NCBI GenBank assembly: GCA_014607495.2
Contig: CP053160.1
Coordinates: 8,122,001 to 8,186,000, forward strand
Source of the DNA: Carposina sasakii
Lineage: Eukaryota > Arthropoda > Insecta > Lepidoptera > Carposinidae
DNA: 64,000 bases
Direction: 5' to 3'
Shown piece by piece: positions 11,289 to 22,430 of the stretch. The notes below the pieces were generated by a model. It searched no databases, was not told where the DNA came from, and saw only the letters and a list, made by a program, of their open reading frames with translations. The first letter of the stretch is position 1. Each line of letters starts with the position of its first letter. The position numbers and the translations under genes were made by a program.

Positions 11289-11465
11289 AGATTATAAATG
11301 CAAAAGGAAATTTTGTTTGTTACCTCTAAACGCTTTACATAACTATATTCAACCAAACACCTTGAAATTTTGCATACCTACGAGTACATATAGTGAGGAG
11401 TACGGAGAAGGACATAGGACGTAGTTCAGGTGAACGAAGTCGGGGGCAACATCAAGTTTTAGATA
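11289..11465 (+). repeat. Decayed Helitron-like / dispersed repeat fragment
   Basis: Contains 'gattataaatgcaaaagg', 'tttgtttgttacctctaaa' and 'gaaggacataggacgtag', 'gaacgaagtcgggggca'. This is the order of phrases seen in the Helitron-like repeats at 17.1-17.35 and 59.65-59.86 kb, heavily mutated. Confidence 0.4.
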
Positions 11466-11492
11466 ATAACGACTAAACTGTAGCAATTTACT

Positions 11493-12033
11493 TTATTTAG
11501 GTTTTTCGCGGCACGTCTGGCTGTTCATGGTGGTGTTTTGGTGCCGACTCTTATGTATGGAAGTGAAAGTTGGGTATGGCAGAAACCAAAACACCAAAGT
11601 CAACTGAACACAGTGGAAATGAGAGCATTGAGAAGTATGTGTGGAGTCACTTTGAAAGATAGAATAAGAAATGAGGTGATCAGAAAGAAGTGTGGTATAA
11701 ATGAGGACGTGGTGACGAAGATTGAGAAGGGTATATTGAGGTGGTTTGGGCATGTGGAGAGGATGAATGAAAGTAGACTGACAAAGAAAGTATACGACGG
11801 AAGAGTGGATGGAAGGGTTGGAACGGGAAGACCTCGCCGGACTTTCACCGATCAAATTGGTGAAATTCTAAAGAAAGGTCAGGTCAAGAGTACCCTAAGC
11901 CGACGAGCGTGCATTAAGAATATCATTAAAGTAGATGAAGCGAAAGAGGTGTGTCAGGATCGTAGCAAATGGAGATCGGTGATCTCTGCCTATCTCTCTA
12001 GAAAAGAGGCGTGTTTATTATGTATGTATGTAT
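11493..12033 (+). pseudogene. 5'-truncated non-LTR retrotransposon, C-terminal part of endonuclease-RT protein
   Basis: A frame of about 180 codons, open from before 11538, reads VPTLMYGSESWVWQKPKH, VEMRALRSMCGVTLKDRIRN, GINEDVVTKIEKGILRWFGH, VERMNESRLTKKVYDG, GRPRRTFTDQIGEILKKG and VDEAKEVCQDRSKWRSV. This is the conserved region C-terminal to the RT domain in insect LINEs (LxYGSE, RW-x-GHV-x-RM). The endonuclease and RT catalytic domains are missing because of 5' truncation. It ends at TATGTATGTATG, a microsatellite-type LINE tail. The open frame suggests a fairly young copy. Shorter copies lie at 3405-3655 and 28918-29225. Confidence 0.85.
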
Positions 12034-12271
12034 TTCATGGAAATACGGTACGATTTTCTACGTTAGGTACCTATTAGACATACGAAACTTCAAATAAATA
12101 GAATGGCTCATCATCATACAACAACCCTACTCTAAAAACCGATCAAGTGCGAGTTGGACTCGTTCACGAAGTGATTCGTACAATTATTATATAAAAAACG
12201 GCAATGAAACCACGTTTGTTTTATGGGAGAAACCCTTAAAAAATATTTTATTCTGCTATTTAGTACTTGTT

Positions 12272-12515
12272 TTTATACAGGATGGAACAATAGTGGCATG
12301 TTAATTCTATGAATATATAGTACAGAACCCTTAGACAGAATTTGAAACTCAATCACATATTTATTTTTCAAGATTATATATGTTTAAGAATTCTCCATAC
12401 TATCTTGGAAAAATAAATACCTATGTGAATTCAAGTCTGAAATGTATCGAATAGGCTATCTTTACAGCTTTTCGCTTAAGCCCTTTCTGTTACATCCTGA
12501 ATAGACAACAAAAAT
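12272..12515. mobile_element. MITE family M1, diverged copy
   Basis: 'acaggatggaacaatagt', 'tctccatactatcttggaaa', 'cttttcgcttaagcccttt' and 'tgttacatcctgaatag' follow the order of M1 with many mismatches. Confidence 0.5.
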
Positions 12516-12519
12516 ACAC

Positions 12520-13390
12520 CATCGCTAAAAATATACGTCTAAAGTAACTCCACCCTAAGTAACTCTTCCATATAATTATCTTAATATTCTCGCTTACGAA
12601 TTTGAACTTTAAGCCCGAAGGAGATAAAATCCATCATATAAGCCCTTTTTACGACCTACTCAGGTTTTATTATTACAATGTGCAAGCACGGTTTATAGCC
12701 GCAAAGCCTACCGAGGCCTCTTTTCTGAACTGAACTCCTAAATAACTTCCGTGTAAGTAAAGGTACTTTGATGTATATTTGAAGGCAGGCCCAAACCAAT
12801 CATGCTGTTCTGATAGTATTTGGGTCTTGGTTAGTTTTTTTTTTTTACACAATAAATAACTATTTTGGCAACAGCCATCTATAAATGTCGAGAAAGTATT
12901 TCTATATTACTCATACATGCTTGTGCGATGACAACCCAACGGGGACGTGCGCCTTCCAAGCGGGGAACGAAGATTCAATCCCAGTGGCCTCACAGGGCCC
13001 CTGCTTGTACTAATTAATTTATTTCTTGTATGGATTTAAATGTTGTAAAATTATCACTTAGCTCGTGACTCGGTAAGCATATAAAACCGGTGGTCTTGCG
13101 CCTGATTTCTCTCCGGTTGTTTCAGTTTTTCGTCCCATCGGACTATGAGGGTGCCTGCGCGCTTGCTGATCTCCATTGGTGTTGGCCGTCATGGCCGAAA
13201 TCCAGTTCGAGACATTATTTTTTAAAACATACAAGTAAAAGCAATTTTACTATCCATATAGGAGCAATCCAAAAATAATAATATTACAAATTAAAACCAC
13301 AAACTAAACTTTCTAATTTCGTAAACGGCAAGTAAAAGTTGGAGCTCGCATACTTGTAATTACATACATGCAGCGGAATTGCTGGCGTTT
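12520..13390. other. No gene recognised
   Basis: AT-rich with a GC-richer patch at 12930-13200. No convincing exon was seen on either strand. Short open frames lack recognisable domains. Confidence 0.4.
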
Positions 13391-13479
13391 GCCGGCTCAT
13401 TGAATTGTGTAAACTTTGTTACTAATCTGTTTTAGTAGATTACCTGGAACCACTAAGAAAGAACAACGGCGAGATGACC

Positions 13480-13640
13480 TCACCCTGCTCATTGGGGTTT
13501 TGAGGCGTTTCGGTCCGTCGACTGAAACGCCTATGAATACCTTCTGAATGGGTCTATTCGTCCCACGGGACGAATCACCCCATATTTTTATTATTATAGG
13601 GCGATTCGTTCCGATATGAAAAACCCACTGGGCGGGACAC
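13480..13640. repeat. Cluster of short perfect hairpins
   Basis: The palindrome ATTCGTCCC-AC-GGGACGAAT at about 13557-13576, the hairpin GAGGCGTTTC..GAAACGCCTA upstream of it, and a near repeat GGGCGATTCGTTCC downstream. Origin unknown; possibly decayed MITE ends. Confidence 0.4.
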
Positions 13641-13692
13641 AGACAGCCCACTCTATCAGTTACTTAAGACCAACAAATAAACCTATTTGATA

Positions 13693-13815
13693 TGATAAAA
13701 ATAGCCCACTAAAGAAAATCTAACCAAAGGTACATTGAGATTCGAAATCACTTGTTTATTTTTTCAGAGGATAAAGAGAATCCCTAAGCAACTCAGAAAT
13801 TTTCACGCAATCTTA
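13693..13815. repeat. MITE family M1 fragment
   Basis: 'aatagcccactaaagaaaat', 'gattcgaaatcacttgttta' and 'acgcaatcttaaaataaat' follow the half-element order of M1. Confidence 0.45.
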
Positions 13816-13974
13816 AAATAAATACACAGCCAAGGTAGTCAGAAGTGGAATTCGGAGATCATACAGTCACGTCTATGGTGGGAGGCAAAATAGCCTTGAG
13901 AAGCCATTAGACTAGCCATTGGTCGGTTCACATTGCGCTCAATAGTCATCTCAGACATTAGGTCACAGGTCTAA

Positions 13975-14097
13975 CGGCCGATTTCAATACTAGAGAATCT
14001 CGGATTTTGTAAATTACAAATTTTGAAACAATGGAACATTTAATCTGAAATATGCAGAAATCTCTCGATACCGGCTATTGAAATTGGCTAAGTTGAT
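13975..14097. repeat. Small palindromic element M5
   Basis: Left end 'ggccgatttcaatactagag' pairs with right end 'ctctcgataccggctattga', 'aattggc'. About 120 bp. Internal phrases (GAATCTCGGATT) recur in the foldback at 14522-14952. Confidence 0.5.
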
Positions 14098-14521
14098 AAC
14101 ACCTCCAGCTTGGCCTTCCTCCTTGTATAGACCTATCTGGGGTGCAATTCTGATAATTGGATATGTTTTATAACCAGGGTTTTAATATATAACAGCGGTG
14201 CACTGTGCCAAAACTTCAATAGCACATTCCTAATTTACGATGAAAATTCGCCGAAAGTTTTTATGTAATAAAGAACATAAATAAATAGTACAAAAGACGT
14301 ACATTTCAAGTACCTTTAGATATTATTTTTTGTATCATACAAATAAAATTGTTATAGTACAATGTCTGTTAATATTGAAAGGATCCACTAAAATTATGAA
14401 TGTTGTGAATCTCAAATTCAAGTCAAATTATCATACACCTAATTTTGTATCAATAAATTCAAAATGTAGCAGCCGTCCATTATTATTCTCTATGAATACC
14501 AAATAATAAACACAACACATT

Positions 14522-14952
14522 TGCACCCGTATGATGAATTTGGTGAGAGCGATATGTCTCACTTTTAAACGTCAAATTCACAGAGCTATTAATAACTAGA
14601 TAAACTAACCGCCAATTTCTATAACTGATCTTGAGAGATTTTTTGCATATCTCAGATTTAATCTTAAATTGTTTTCATACAAAATTTCAAATTAGGAATC
14701 CGAGATTCTTTTTGATCTCTCGTATAGGAATTGGCCGTACTTTACATGTAAATAATAGACTTAAGAATTAGAATAGACCCTCGTTTTCGATCCAGTACTG
14801 AATTAATTAGGGCTGATATAAGTGGATTACAATCCCTTTTTACACACCAAGTAGAAACACTTGCCTTGTCTAGTTATTACTGAGCTCTGTGGATTTGACG
14901 TTTTAAAGTGAGACATCTCGCTCTCACTAAATTCATCATACGAGTGCTGGTT
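14522..14952. mobile_element. Foldback MITE M4 (about 430 bp, arms about 80 bp)
   Basis: Left arm 'gtatgatgaatttggtgaga' and 'tctcacttttaaacgtcaaa' is complementary, with few mismatches, to right arm 'gacgttttaaagtgagaca' and 'tctcactaaattcatcatac'. No coding capacity. A target duplication could not be fixed by eye. Confidence 0.65.
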
Positions 14953-15375
14953 GACCTCATTGACCTCGCGGTTGCAAGTCAACCCTTCTAATGTAGACAT
15001 ATAGCAGTTCTTCTCAACTTAATTATGGCATTAATAAGCTTAAGGGTGGCTACCCCTAATTTATATGTCCCGGAACTGGTGGGCAATTCTTGAAAATTTT
15101 TGAGCCGAAACCACTAACGAACCGGTAACGAAACGCGGTGCGTAGCAATATATACTTACCGATGGAGTAATAAGGTATATTTTAGCATGCATCGGTCGCG
15201 AGTATGACATAATAAAAACAAATATCTGTCTCGTTCTGAAATGTGTCTAATTACGTTACCATAAAGTAATTATTGCTTTGTTCTGAGCGTCTACGGTTCT
15301 GTTTCGGCCTCGTTCCGACTCGAGACTTTTCGAGAATTGCCCCCTGGTCAATATTCGGTCAGGGATAGATCTCCT

Positions 15376-15494
15376 GTGGGGTAAGCACGAACCTTTTTAC
15401 GCGGCATAACGCTAGCGACTCGCTAGCAAAATCTATGTGATTTGACAGTTTGACTATAGCGTTACGGAGTATAGAGAGGTTCGTGCTTACCCCT
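15376..15494 (+). mobile_element. MITE family M3, copy 1
   Basis: Starts GTGGGGTAAGCACGAACC and ends GGTTCGTGCTTACCCCTC, a perfect 16-bp terminal inverted repeat. The interior has GCTAGCGACTCGCTAGC, itself palindromic. The same unit is inverted at 15657-15778 and single at 39426-39541. Confidence 0.75.
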
Positions 15495-15656
15495 CTGTTG
15501 CAAGTATTTGGTAAGTTCCGAAATATGCTATTACTTGCTGTTGCCTGTGACTTTGTCCACATATATTATAAGCCTTCGCCGTACTTATGGCTAAAATACC
15601 TAAATATTATGTATGCAAAGTTTCAGGTTAATCGGTTGGAAACGTAAAATGTGGAC

Positions 15657-15778
15657 AGAGGGGTAAGCACGAACCTCTCGATAGTCCGTAACGCTAGCGT
15701 CAAATTGTCAATTCACATAGATTTTGCTAGCGAGTCGCTAGCGATACGCCGCGTAAAAAGGTTCGTGATTACCCCACA
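15657..15778 (-). mobile_element. MITE family M3, copy 2 (inverted relative to copy 1)
   Basis: The reverse complement of copy 1 with a few changes: starts GAGGGGTAAGCACGAACC and ends GGTTCGTGATTACCCCAC. Copies 1 and 2 are separated by 162 bp. Confidence 0.75.
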
Positions 15779-15892
15779 GGTAACAAACAAAAAAGTAAAC
15801 AAACTTACTTTCTCATTTATTATATTAGTTTAGATTTACAGCCATATTATCCGCTCTATTACCATTTTAATTTGTTAATGATAAAATAAAAC

Positions 15893-16025
15893 CTGTCACT
15901 ACTAAACGAACTTGTACATCTCAACTATACCCTCAAAATTGGTCAGAAGTGGCACCATGTGGTTCTATCGGCTCTTTGTGATCTGCCTACCCCGTAAGGG
16001 ATAAAGGCGTGATTATATGTATGTA
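15893..16025 (+). mobile_element. SINE-like family S1, 3' part
   Basis: 'aacttgtacatctcaactat', 'ggtcagaagtggcaccatgt' and 'ggcgtgattatatgtatgta'. 5'-truncated. Confidence 0.65.
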
Positions 16026-16305
16026 AAGATAAAATAGTACTGTCTCGAGTATGAGTGTCATCATAGGGCTATGACAAAAAAAACCACAGGCATTATTTTT
16101 AAGCAATGTTTTTTTGTCGTGAATTTTGAATCTCCTTCCGTGCAAGTCGTAAAGCTCGACTAAGTAGGTACTCGTGCATTTCGTAAAGCTCGACTAAGTA
16201 CTCGTGCATTTCGTAAAGATGTCCATTAGGGTCTTGGGATGGTAATGGGATGTCCAATAGGATCCTGTAGTTGGCTTTCCCATTTCGGGAATACAGCCGA
16301 GTATA

Positions 16306-16700
16306 TACAGGATGTTTTTTCATCGCCACCCTTGACGAAGGGTACGTACTCTATACATCAAATAAAGTAAGTTTATGCCAAAAAAATGCTGGGAAACGAT
16401 GTTAATTTTTTTAATTTTTTTTTTATTTCTTGATCGGGCGAAATTTATAGTGTGTAGTGTTTATGCTAGTTTTGTCATAGACAGATATTAATTATTTCTC
16501 GTGAAAAAAATCTTGCTACACGCGTCAATATGCATTTATGCATAAAAACGCAGTCTATTTACTCAACTTTGGACCCTTATATTTTGGAAACCAGACACTT
16601 CCCAGGTATGCTTCCATGGAGAAAAATGATCGTGATGATGAGGAGATTCCGCAGTTTTCGGGAACGGTGACGACCAAAAATCACCCTGTGTGTATAGGTA
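16306..16700 (+). mobile_element. MITE family M2 (about 390 bp)
   Basis: Starts TACAGGATGTTTTTT and ends AAATCACCCTGT, short inverted termini. Internal landmarks are 'gaagggtacgtactctatac', 'atgctgggaaacgatgtta', 'acgcagtctatttactcaac' and 'atgatcgtgatgatgagga'. Copies lie at 25676-26001, 37498-37886 and 62918-63262 (minus). Confidence 0.7.
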
Positions 16701-17106
16701 TGTTGTTGTGGATTCGATTATAATTAAAAGACAATTTAGTTTTCAAATTGATTTAGGCAAATTGAAAAGGCTTGCTTTCAAATTGCTAAAATGAATTACA
16801 TCCAAAGGTTTCTGACTAATTAATTTATTTCGGGACTTTTTGTTGCAAATCCATAAGGTTTCTATTAGAAATTTTATTTAGTTATCGTTGTCATTAAGTA
16901 ATTAACAATTATAATATAATATAATTTCGTAATTTAAATACCTCCTCACACGTGACTGATTATTTTCCCACAAAATAGTTTTTGCCTAAGCGTGTTTATT
17001 TGTCTACGAGTACATTATAATTTGATTTCTCTTTGATACATGAAATCACAAATACCGATGTTTAATACGTAATGATTATCTATACATGCGATCCGTTACA
17101 TTTTTA

Positions 17107-17352
17107 TTATATTATATTATAATAAAAATGTAACGGATTCGCTGTCTGTATATGGAAGATATATTTGTCGGTTTGTCTGTTTACCTGTGCGTTTGTGCAC
17201 GCTAATCTCAGAAACGGCTGAACCGATTTCGATGCAGTTTTCAGGAATATATTGTGACAGGTCCCACTTAACATATAGGTTTTTATCCCGGAAAATTTCG
17301 AAATTTTGTTTTTTCTGTAGTCTACGCGGACGGAGTCGCGGGCGTCCACTAG
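17107..17352 (+). mobile_element. Non-autonomous Helitron-like element (CTAG end)
   Basis: Ends 'cggacggagtcgcgggcgtc' 'cactag' then T: hairpin plus CTAG. The interior has 'ggctgaaccgatttcgatgc' and 'ggtcccacttaacatatag', the antisense of phrases in the copy at 1519-1860. The 5' end is not resolved. Confidence 0.6.
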
Positions 17353-17484
17353 TAGGTACTAAATATGTGTATTTGAGTACTTACTGGATCATGTATAAGT
17401 ACTTAATAATGTTTACAACTGGTCCAGTATTTTCTTTTCTGAAAACTACAATAAATCATTTTCTAACTTGCAATATATACCGAA

Positions 17485-17740
17485 TACATACATACAATCA
17501 CGCCTTTATCCCTTACAGGGTAGGCAGAGCACCAAGGGCCGATAGAACCACATGGTGCCACTTCTGACCAATTTTGAGGGTATAGTTGAGATGTACAAGT
17601 TCGGTTAGTAGTGACAGGTGGTCAGCCCATCGCCTACAAAACACCAAGACCCTCTTGTCCCTCTACTGACTTGTACAGTATGCCCGGGAAGAGAAGCAGC
17701 TGTAGTATTATACCATTTTTTTTGCACTCCCAGAGCAGCA
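17485..17740 (-). mobile_element. SINE-like family S1, long copy
   Basis: Antisense, from 'catacatacaatcacgcctt' through 'ctctactgacttgtacagta' to 'gagaagcagctgtagtatta'. With the 23965 copy it defines a family of about 260 bp. Confidence 0.75.
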
Positions 17741-17967
17741 TAGAATACTGAATACAATAGATACAAAGAAACGTAATAACGAAGTTATTGAGCTGATTGG
17801 TTTATAATTAAAAAGAATGGCGCAACTTCCAATGAGATTGTATAGAAGGTTTTATTCAGAATATTGAAATATTGAAATGGCTGGTCTTTTATCTAGATCT
17901 TACTAGATTATAAAATAATTATTTACTAAATTAGTACCTTCATGAATTAGCTCGGTTGTAAACAGTT

Positions 17968-18215
17968 ATTTATTATAAAAATTATTAATAAAGTAATTAA
18001 TTTTTTTTCACCCGAGTGAGATTTGAACTCACGACCTCTCGCAAACCGTGCTTTTGCTCTAACCAACTGAGCTATCAATCATCATCAATCGGTCAATTAA
18101 CTCGGATGACAAATTTTACCATCTCTTTTACATAACGTTTTTGGCAACCTTATTTTTTCATCCCGATAGCTATACACTAGCCAAATCTCGGCAAACAAAG
18201 CTGAATCCCTCAGCA
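17968..18215 (-). mobile_element. tRNA-like SINE family S3, long copy with small internal insertion
   Basis: The minus strand has the leader 'ctttgtttgccgagatttgg', 'gatggtaaaatttgtcatcc', a tRNA-like segment and the TTTATTAATAATTTT end. A short 'atcatcaatc' repeat interrupts the tRNA-like 5' end. Confidence 0.7.
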
Positions 18216-18639
18216 CAATGTTTTAATGATGGAACGATCAACCATATCCTAACGGTTTATATTATTCGTTATTTATTTATAGAGTAGTCACTACTTGATT
18301 AGCTTTATTGCTTGTTTTGCTGAGAATTCTCTCATCGTTAGTTACCTCTGCCAATTAGTTACCTACAAGTACACCTACTTAGGTGTCGATTTTCGTATAA
18401 AGCAAATATTTGTTCTAGGGAATATGCGTCTGACACGAAAATAGATTTCTTATATTTTATTCGAATGATATTACAAATACAAACCGAATAGTGCAAAAAA
18501 TAACATCGATCGGATAGTAAATACCAAAGTTACAGGAGTTTAAAATTTGAAAAATTTTATGAAAAAAAATTACGACATAAAAGGAGTCAAAATATACAAT
18601 ACATTGGTTTTAGTTGTTACTTGGTTCGGTAGATAGAAC

Positions 18640-18910
18640 TAACATGGAAAATAATCCTGATGATGCCACGGGTATTGGCGAAACATATGTTGATTAAAGA
18701 TTTTAATTGGTTTTCGGATTAGCAGCTATATATTTATGGTTGCATGCTAGTTGCTTGGATCTGGCTTCTCGTTGCGACTGTAGTGTCTTGTGTTCGTGAG
18801 CATGAGTCGGCAGATCCGAGGGTCAGCGGAGGGTGTAGGGCCCGGTGGTGAGCGACCCCTCAATAGAGTTTTGAACTTCCGAATAGTGACGCCTGATACA
18901 ATTAAATACA
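18640..18910 (+). mobile_element. Diverged Penelope-like element pLTR fragment
   Basis: Matches the pLTR of the array at 43.6-51.2 kb in order: hammerhead-like motif, 'ggttgcatgctagttgcttg', 'gatccgagggtcag' and 'ggagggtgtagggcccggtg', then 'ttgaacttccgaatagtgac'. It then leaves the family with no RT frame. The divergence shows a second, older PLE subfamily. Confidence 0.7.
18652..18696 (+). ncRNA. Hammerhead-ribozyme-like motif in old PLE pLTR
   Basis: Stem I TAATC/GATTA, core CTGATGA (18657-18663), stem II GCC/GGC, GAAA (18680-18683), short stem III AC..GU closing the loop ATAT, then cleavage-site T18691. It has the order of a type I minimal hammerhead. One U (18664) lies between CUGAUGA and stem II, which is non-canonical. 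Activity is not shown by sequence. Confidence 0.6.
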
Positions 18911-19890
18911 ATTTTACCCATATTTTGAACTATATCATTGATTTAATAAATACTTTATTAATATCTGCACCTATTAATAAACAATTTTTATTGACAACAA
19001 TACACAAAATATAAAATATTTCGTTTATAAAATAAGATTGCATTTTTTCCCCATACTAATTTGAGACGGTTGTCTATTATGACGTCAAAGTCTTTGCCAT
19101 TTTAGTATGGAGCAAACGGAGCGTTTCAAAAACATTTTGCCGGCTCGTATTTTTAAATTGCTGTAAATCCAAAACGGTTAAAGTTAGATATACCATTCCA
19201 AGGGCAAACTTTATTCATTTTCTATACTTAGCTATGTATTTATATACCGTTGCTTAGTACTCACGATACAAGGATCTTAGTGTTAAGTTAATGTGTTGTA
19301 AAATGACTGAATATATATAAATATACATTTTAATATTACTCTATGGTATAGATACTCGTACTAATGGAATTAATTACTTTTTATAGCTCTTTAAAAATAC
19401 ATGACGTACCTAACCAGATATATTACACCAATGCAATGTCTTTCAATTTTGTTTGTCGTTCGTTTCAGAAGCGAAGGAACTTTTACGAATATATTGAATG
19501 TGGTGGGGTTCTAGCGCGGTTAAATTTATTTCTGATCGATTGGTTTGCTGGAAGAAATCTCTCATAGGGATAAGCACGCCTTTGTACATTGTCAATGTAA
19601 ATTATTTTTCTATTTTTCTGTTTGTGTAAAATACGAGAAAAGGATAGAATAAAGAAATTTATATAAGAGATGTTGCAATACTTGAAACTTTTCTTTTAAT
19701 CAGATATAATATGCAGAACCTTAACATATATTTTAACCTTGGTGTTGTTGGTACTAACTAACGAATCTGAGAGCTTAAAGCACTTTTCGTAGAAGTTGTG
19801 ACAAAAAAAATGATAATTATATTCCCACGTACTTATAACAGAAGCGAACCGCTGTTTAATTTTATAGATACTGTCAAACTCACTTTTCGT
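18911..19890. other. No gene recognised
   Basis: AT-rich. A short hairpin CCATACTAA..TTTAGTATGG is near 19052-19110. No exon supported. Confidence 0.4.
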
Positions 19891-19894
19891 CACT

Positions 19895-20115
19895 TTCACT
19901 CGCTGTAACTGAAGCCGCCCATGGTGCCGGCAGAGTAGAATTCGAACCACCCCACGCCTGCCCGTGGGTATCGTACGCTGATAACATAGTCCAAAAATTA
20001 GATTGCGGTCACCAACCCGCCTGCCCAGCGTGGTGACTATATAGGCAAAAACCCCCATGGCAGTAGCCTTGTGGCGTGCTCTGTGGGAAGCCAGCACTGT
20101 ACTGCGATAAGCTGA
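19895..20115 (+). mobile_element. SINE-like family S2 copy
   Basis: 'gtgccggcagagtagaattc', 'ctgcccgtgggtatcgtac', 'cgcctgcccagcgtggtgac' and 'gtggcgtgctctgtgggaag' follow the family order with decay. The GAT tail is degraded. Confidence 0.6.
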
Positions 20116-20444
20116 CGACGAACTAGCACCACACCCTTATGAAATCGCACCTTATTTCTCCAATTCCAATATCGTTTGTCATAAGGGTCTAGGAGTGTGC
20201 GAAAGCCCAACCTATTCCAACGTCTTGCTTTTCCATTTTATATCCTAAAATCATGTCGCTAAGATCGTATCAACTGCAACTTATATCGTTGAAATAGTTA
20301 AATTCCGTTTTGTTTATCCATAATTGAAATATGGCGGTGACAGAATACTCGTACCCGCATCAGCACAGCAGTACCTATCTCATTTTTACTTTTAAAATAT
20401 GTTTTCTTCTTGTTGCGTATTTTATATGATAGTTAAATAGATAT

Positions 20445-20702
20445 TCATCATCATCATTAGTCTATTGCAGTCCACTGCTGGACGTAGGCCGCCTCCACAG
20501 TACGCCACAAGACTGCCATGGGGGGTATTTGCCCATAGTCACCACGCTGGGCAGGCGGGTTGGTGATGGCAGTTTGTATTTTGGATTATGCTGTCAACAC
20601 GGGCAGCGCTGCTGCCCACCGGAAACCTTAATCGCCTCGTACGATACCCAGGGGCAGACATGGGGTGGTACGAATTCTACTCTGCCGGTACCACGCGGCA
20701 TT
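20445..20702 (-). mobile_element. SINE-like family S2 copy
   Basis: Antisense copy: 'atcatcatcattagtctatt' tail side, 'cagtccactgctggacgtag' and 'tctactctgccggtaccacg'. Confidence 0.65.
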
Positions 20703-20879
20703 AATGAGGATTAATATTAAATTTAGACAAACTTAAAATTAAACGTCTAGTTTCATTCAAGTTTATATGAACATTCCTCAAAAGCTTAGGATAGTAAAAT
20801 TTCTTTAGTTGGTAAGGTAAACTATCTCGTACATATACTCCGTGGTAGGTTATTTTCAAAACATTTCTATTAAATTGTA

Positions 20880-20945
20880 TCAGGCAGATCAGGTCAGCGG
20901 AGGGTATAGGAGCCCGGTGGTGGGCGTACCCTTGATGGATATATT
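20880..20945 (+). repeat. PLE pLTR conserved-box fragment
   Basis: 'ggtcagcggagggtatagga' and 'gcccggtggtgggcgtaccc' match the box just 3' of the hammerhead motif in the PLE pLTRs. Too short to say more. Confidence 0.45.
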
Positions 20946-21977
20946 CAAAACATTCTGCTTTACATGTAATTCATGTTATATCTCTCTACTTATTATAAAC
21001 GTTCCCTCGTATTAATAAACCATGAATTTTAATAATACCCCGATGAAAGCATACCGCTACAATTTTAGTAGATGCGATTCATGTTCGAGGCCATTGGAGC
21101 GCTCTTTTTACATAACAATCGCTATTTTGCAAGCTGATTTGATACTTTGTAAAGTGGTACATTGTTTTTTACTATCCTATGTTGATGCGGGGCTAAAGAT
21201 AGTATATGGGGGCTACAATTGACTCAGCTACATCACCTTCCATGCATGTCGTAAGAGTCTACTGAGGAACTCAGGGGCGTTTTTGGCTGTACTCGTAATT
21301 ACGTCCGTCCTATTGTTGTGTTATGCGATTGCCCTCGAACTGAGATTGACCATGGTCAGTGATTAGATCGTATGATTGCTGAAAATCCTGAAGGCATTGA
21401 AGTTCACATGTATTGGTTGCTGTTCTGTTGCAGACATATCGTAAGGGTAAGTTTATTCTGTTTCTTATGATCGCGCACAGAATTAAAAATATGAAATGAT
21501 GTCGGACATTTGATATTTTTGCTTTTCTATATCGGAATGAAATTTGTAACCGACTGCGCCAGAAAAAGGGTTTTTTTTTTCGAGTGTACGTTATGTATAT
21601 TTTATTGGCACGCTCTAGCGCTTAAACGTTGTATTTTAGCTTGAGAGGCATCATTAGATTCCTCTTTGTCATGAGAGAGACACTAGGTCAAAAATTTACG
21701 CAATCGGGTTTTTTCCCTATATTATTGACTAGCAGCCCGCGGTTCCGGCTTCGCTCGGATATTCGACTTTTACAGCTGTAGTTATGAAAATAGAAACTCC
21801 TTCCAATTCAAAGTGATAATAAGTTGCCAATTATTATATCTGACAGATGGACAGACCTAGGTTCTTTATTAATTACGGAAAACTAATAAATTACCGGTAG
21901 GTAGTTTAAAATTGAGTTTCTTTAAATATTTTTTATTTTTTAAAGAGAGTAAGAGAATTGGACAAAGTAAGAGAGTT

Positions 21978-22145
21978 GGTTGGTTGGTTGGTTGGTTGGT
22001 TGGTTGGTTGGTTGGTAGGTTGGTTGGTAGGTTGGTTGGTTGGTTGGTTGGTTGGTTGGTTGGTTGGTTGTTTGGTTGGTTGGTTGGTTGGTTGGTTGGT
22101 TGGTTGGTTGGTTGGTTGGTTGGTTGGTTGGTTGGTTGGTAGGTT
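21978..22145 (+). repeat. (GGTT)n microsatellite
   Basis: About 168 bp of GGTT repeats with a few GGTA or GTTT interruptions. Open frames over it (VGWL repeats) are artefacts of the repeat. Confidence 0.95.
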
Positions 22146-22176
22146 GATTATGGACGTACTATAATGAAGATTAAAT

Positions 22177-22430
22177 TCAAAAAATTTCTTTATATACTAC
22201 ATTAATTGTTTTACCCTCATTGGTTAAAACAAAAATGTTTCTATTAGAAGTGACTCGAGAAAGTGCAACGTATAACTGTCCGTGACTGAAGCATGGCCCA
22301 GTTAAATCTATGCCAGCTACGTTGAGAGTCTGTCCTTGCGCCTTATTTATTGTCATGCCAAAACAGAGTCTAACAGGGAATTGAACCCTTTTAAAATCAA
22401 TTGTAAACTTGAAACGAAGCGCCGCGCCGC
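22177..22430 (-). pseudogene. Helitron helicase C-terminal remnant
   Basis: The minus strand reads [53 protein letters not shown] and [12 protein letters not shown]. This is the Pif1-type helicase C-terminus of Rep-Hel proteins (motif INKAQGQT and the [11 protein letters not shown] motif). It would have unwound DNA during rolling-circle transposition. Only the last 80 or so residues remain; the Rep nuclease and Walker motifs are absent. A second remnant is at 54178-54445. Confidence 0.85.

Noticed and set aside
11493..11855. Minus-strand frames over 11.5-11.85 kb
   Set aside because: Antisense shadows of the LINE C-terminal frame.
21912..22164. Open frames of about 70 residues made of VGWL repeats
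   Set aside because: They lie on a (GGTT)n microsatellite; any frame is open there.
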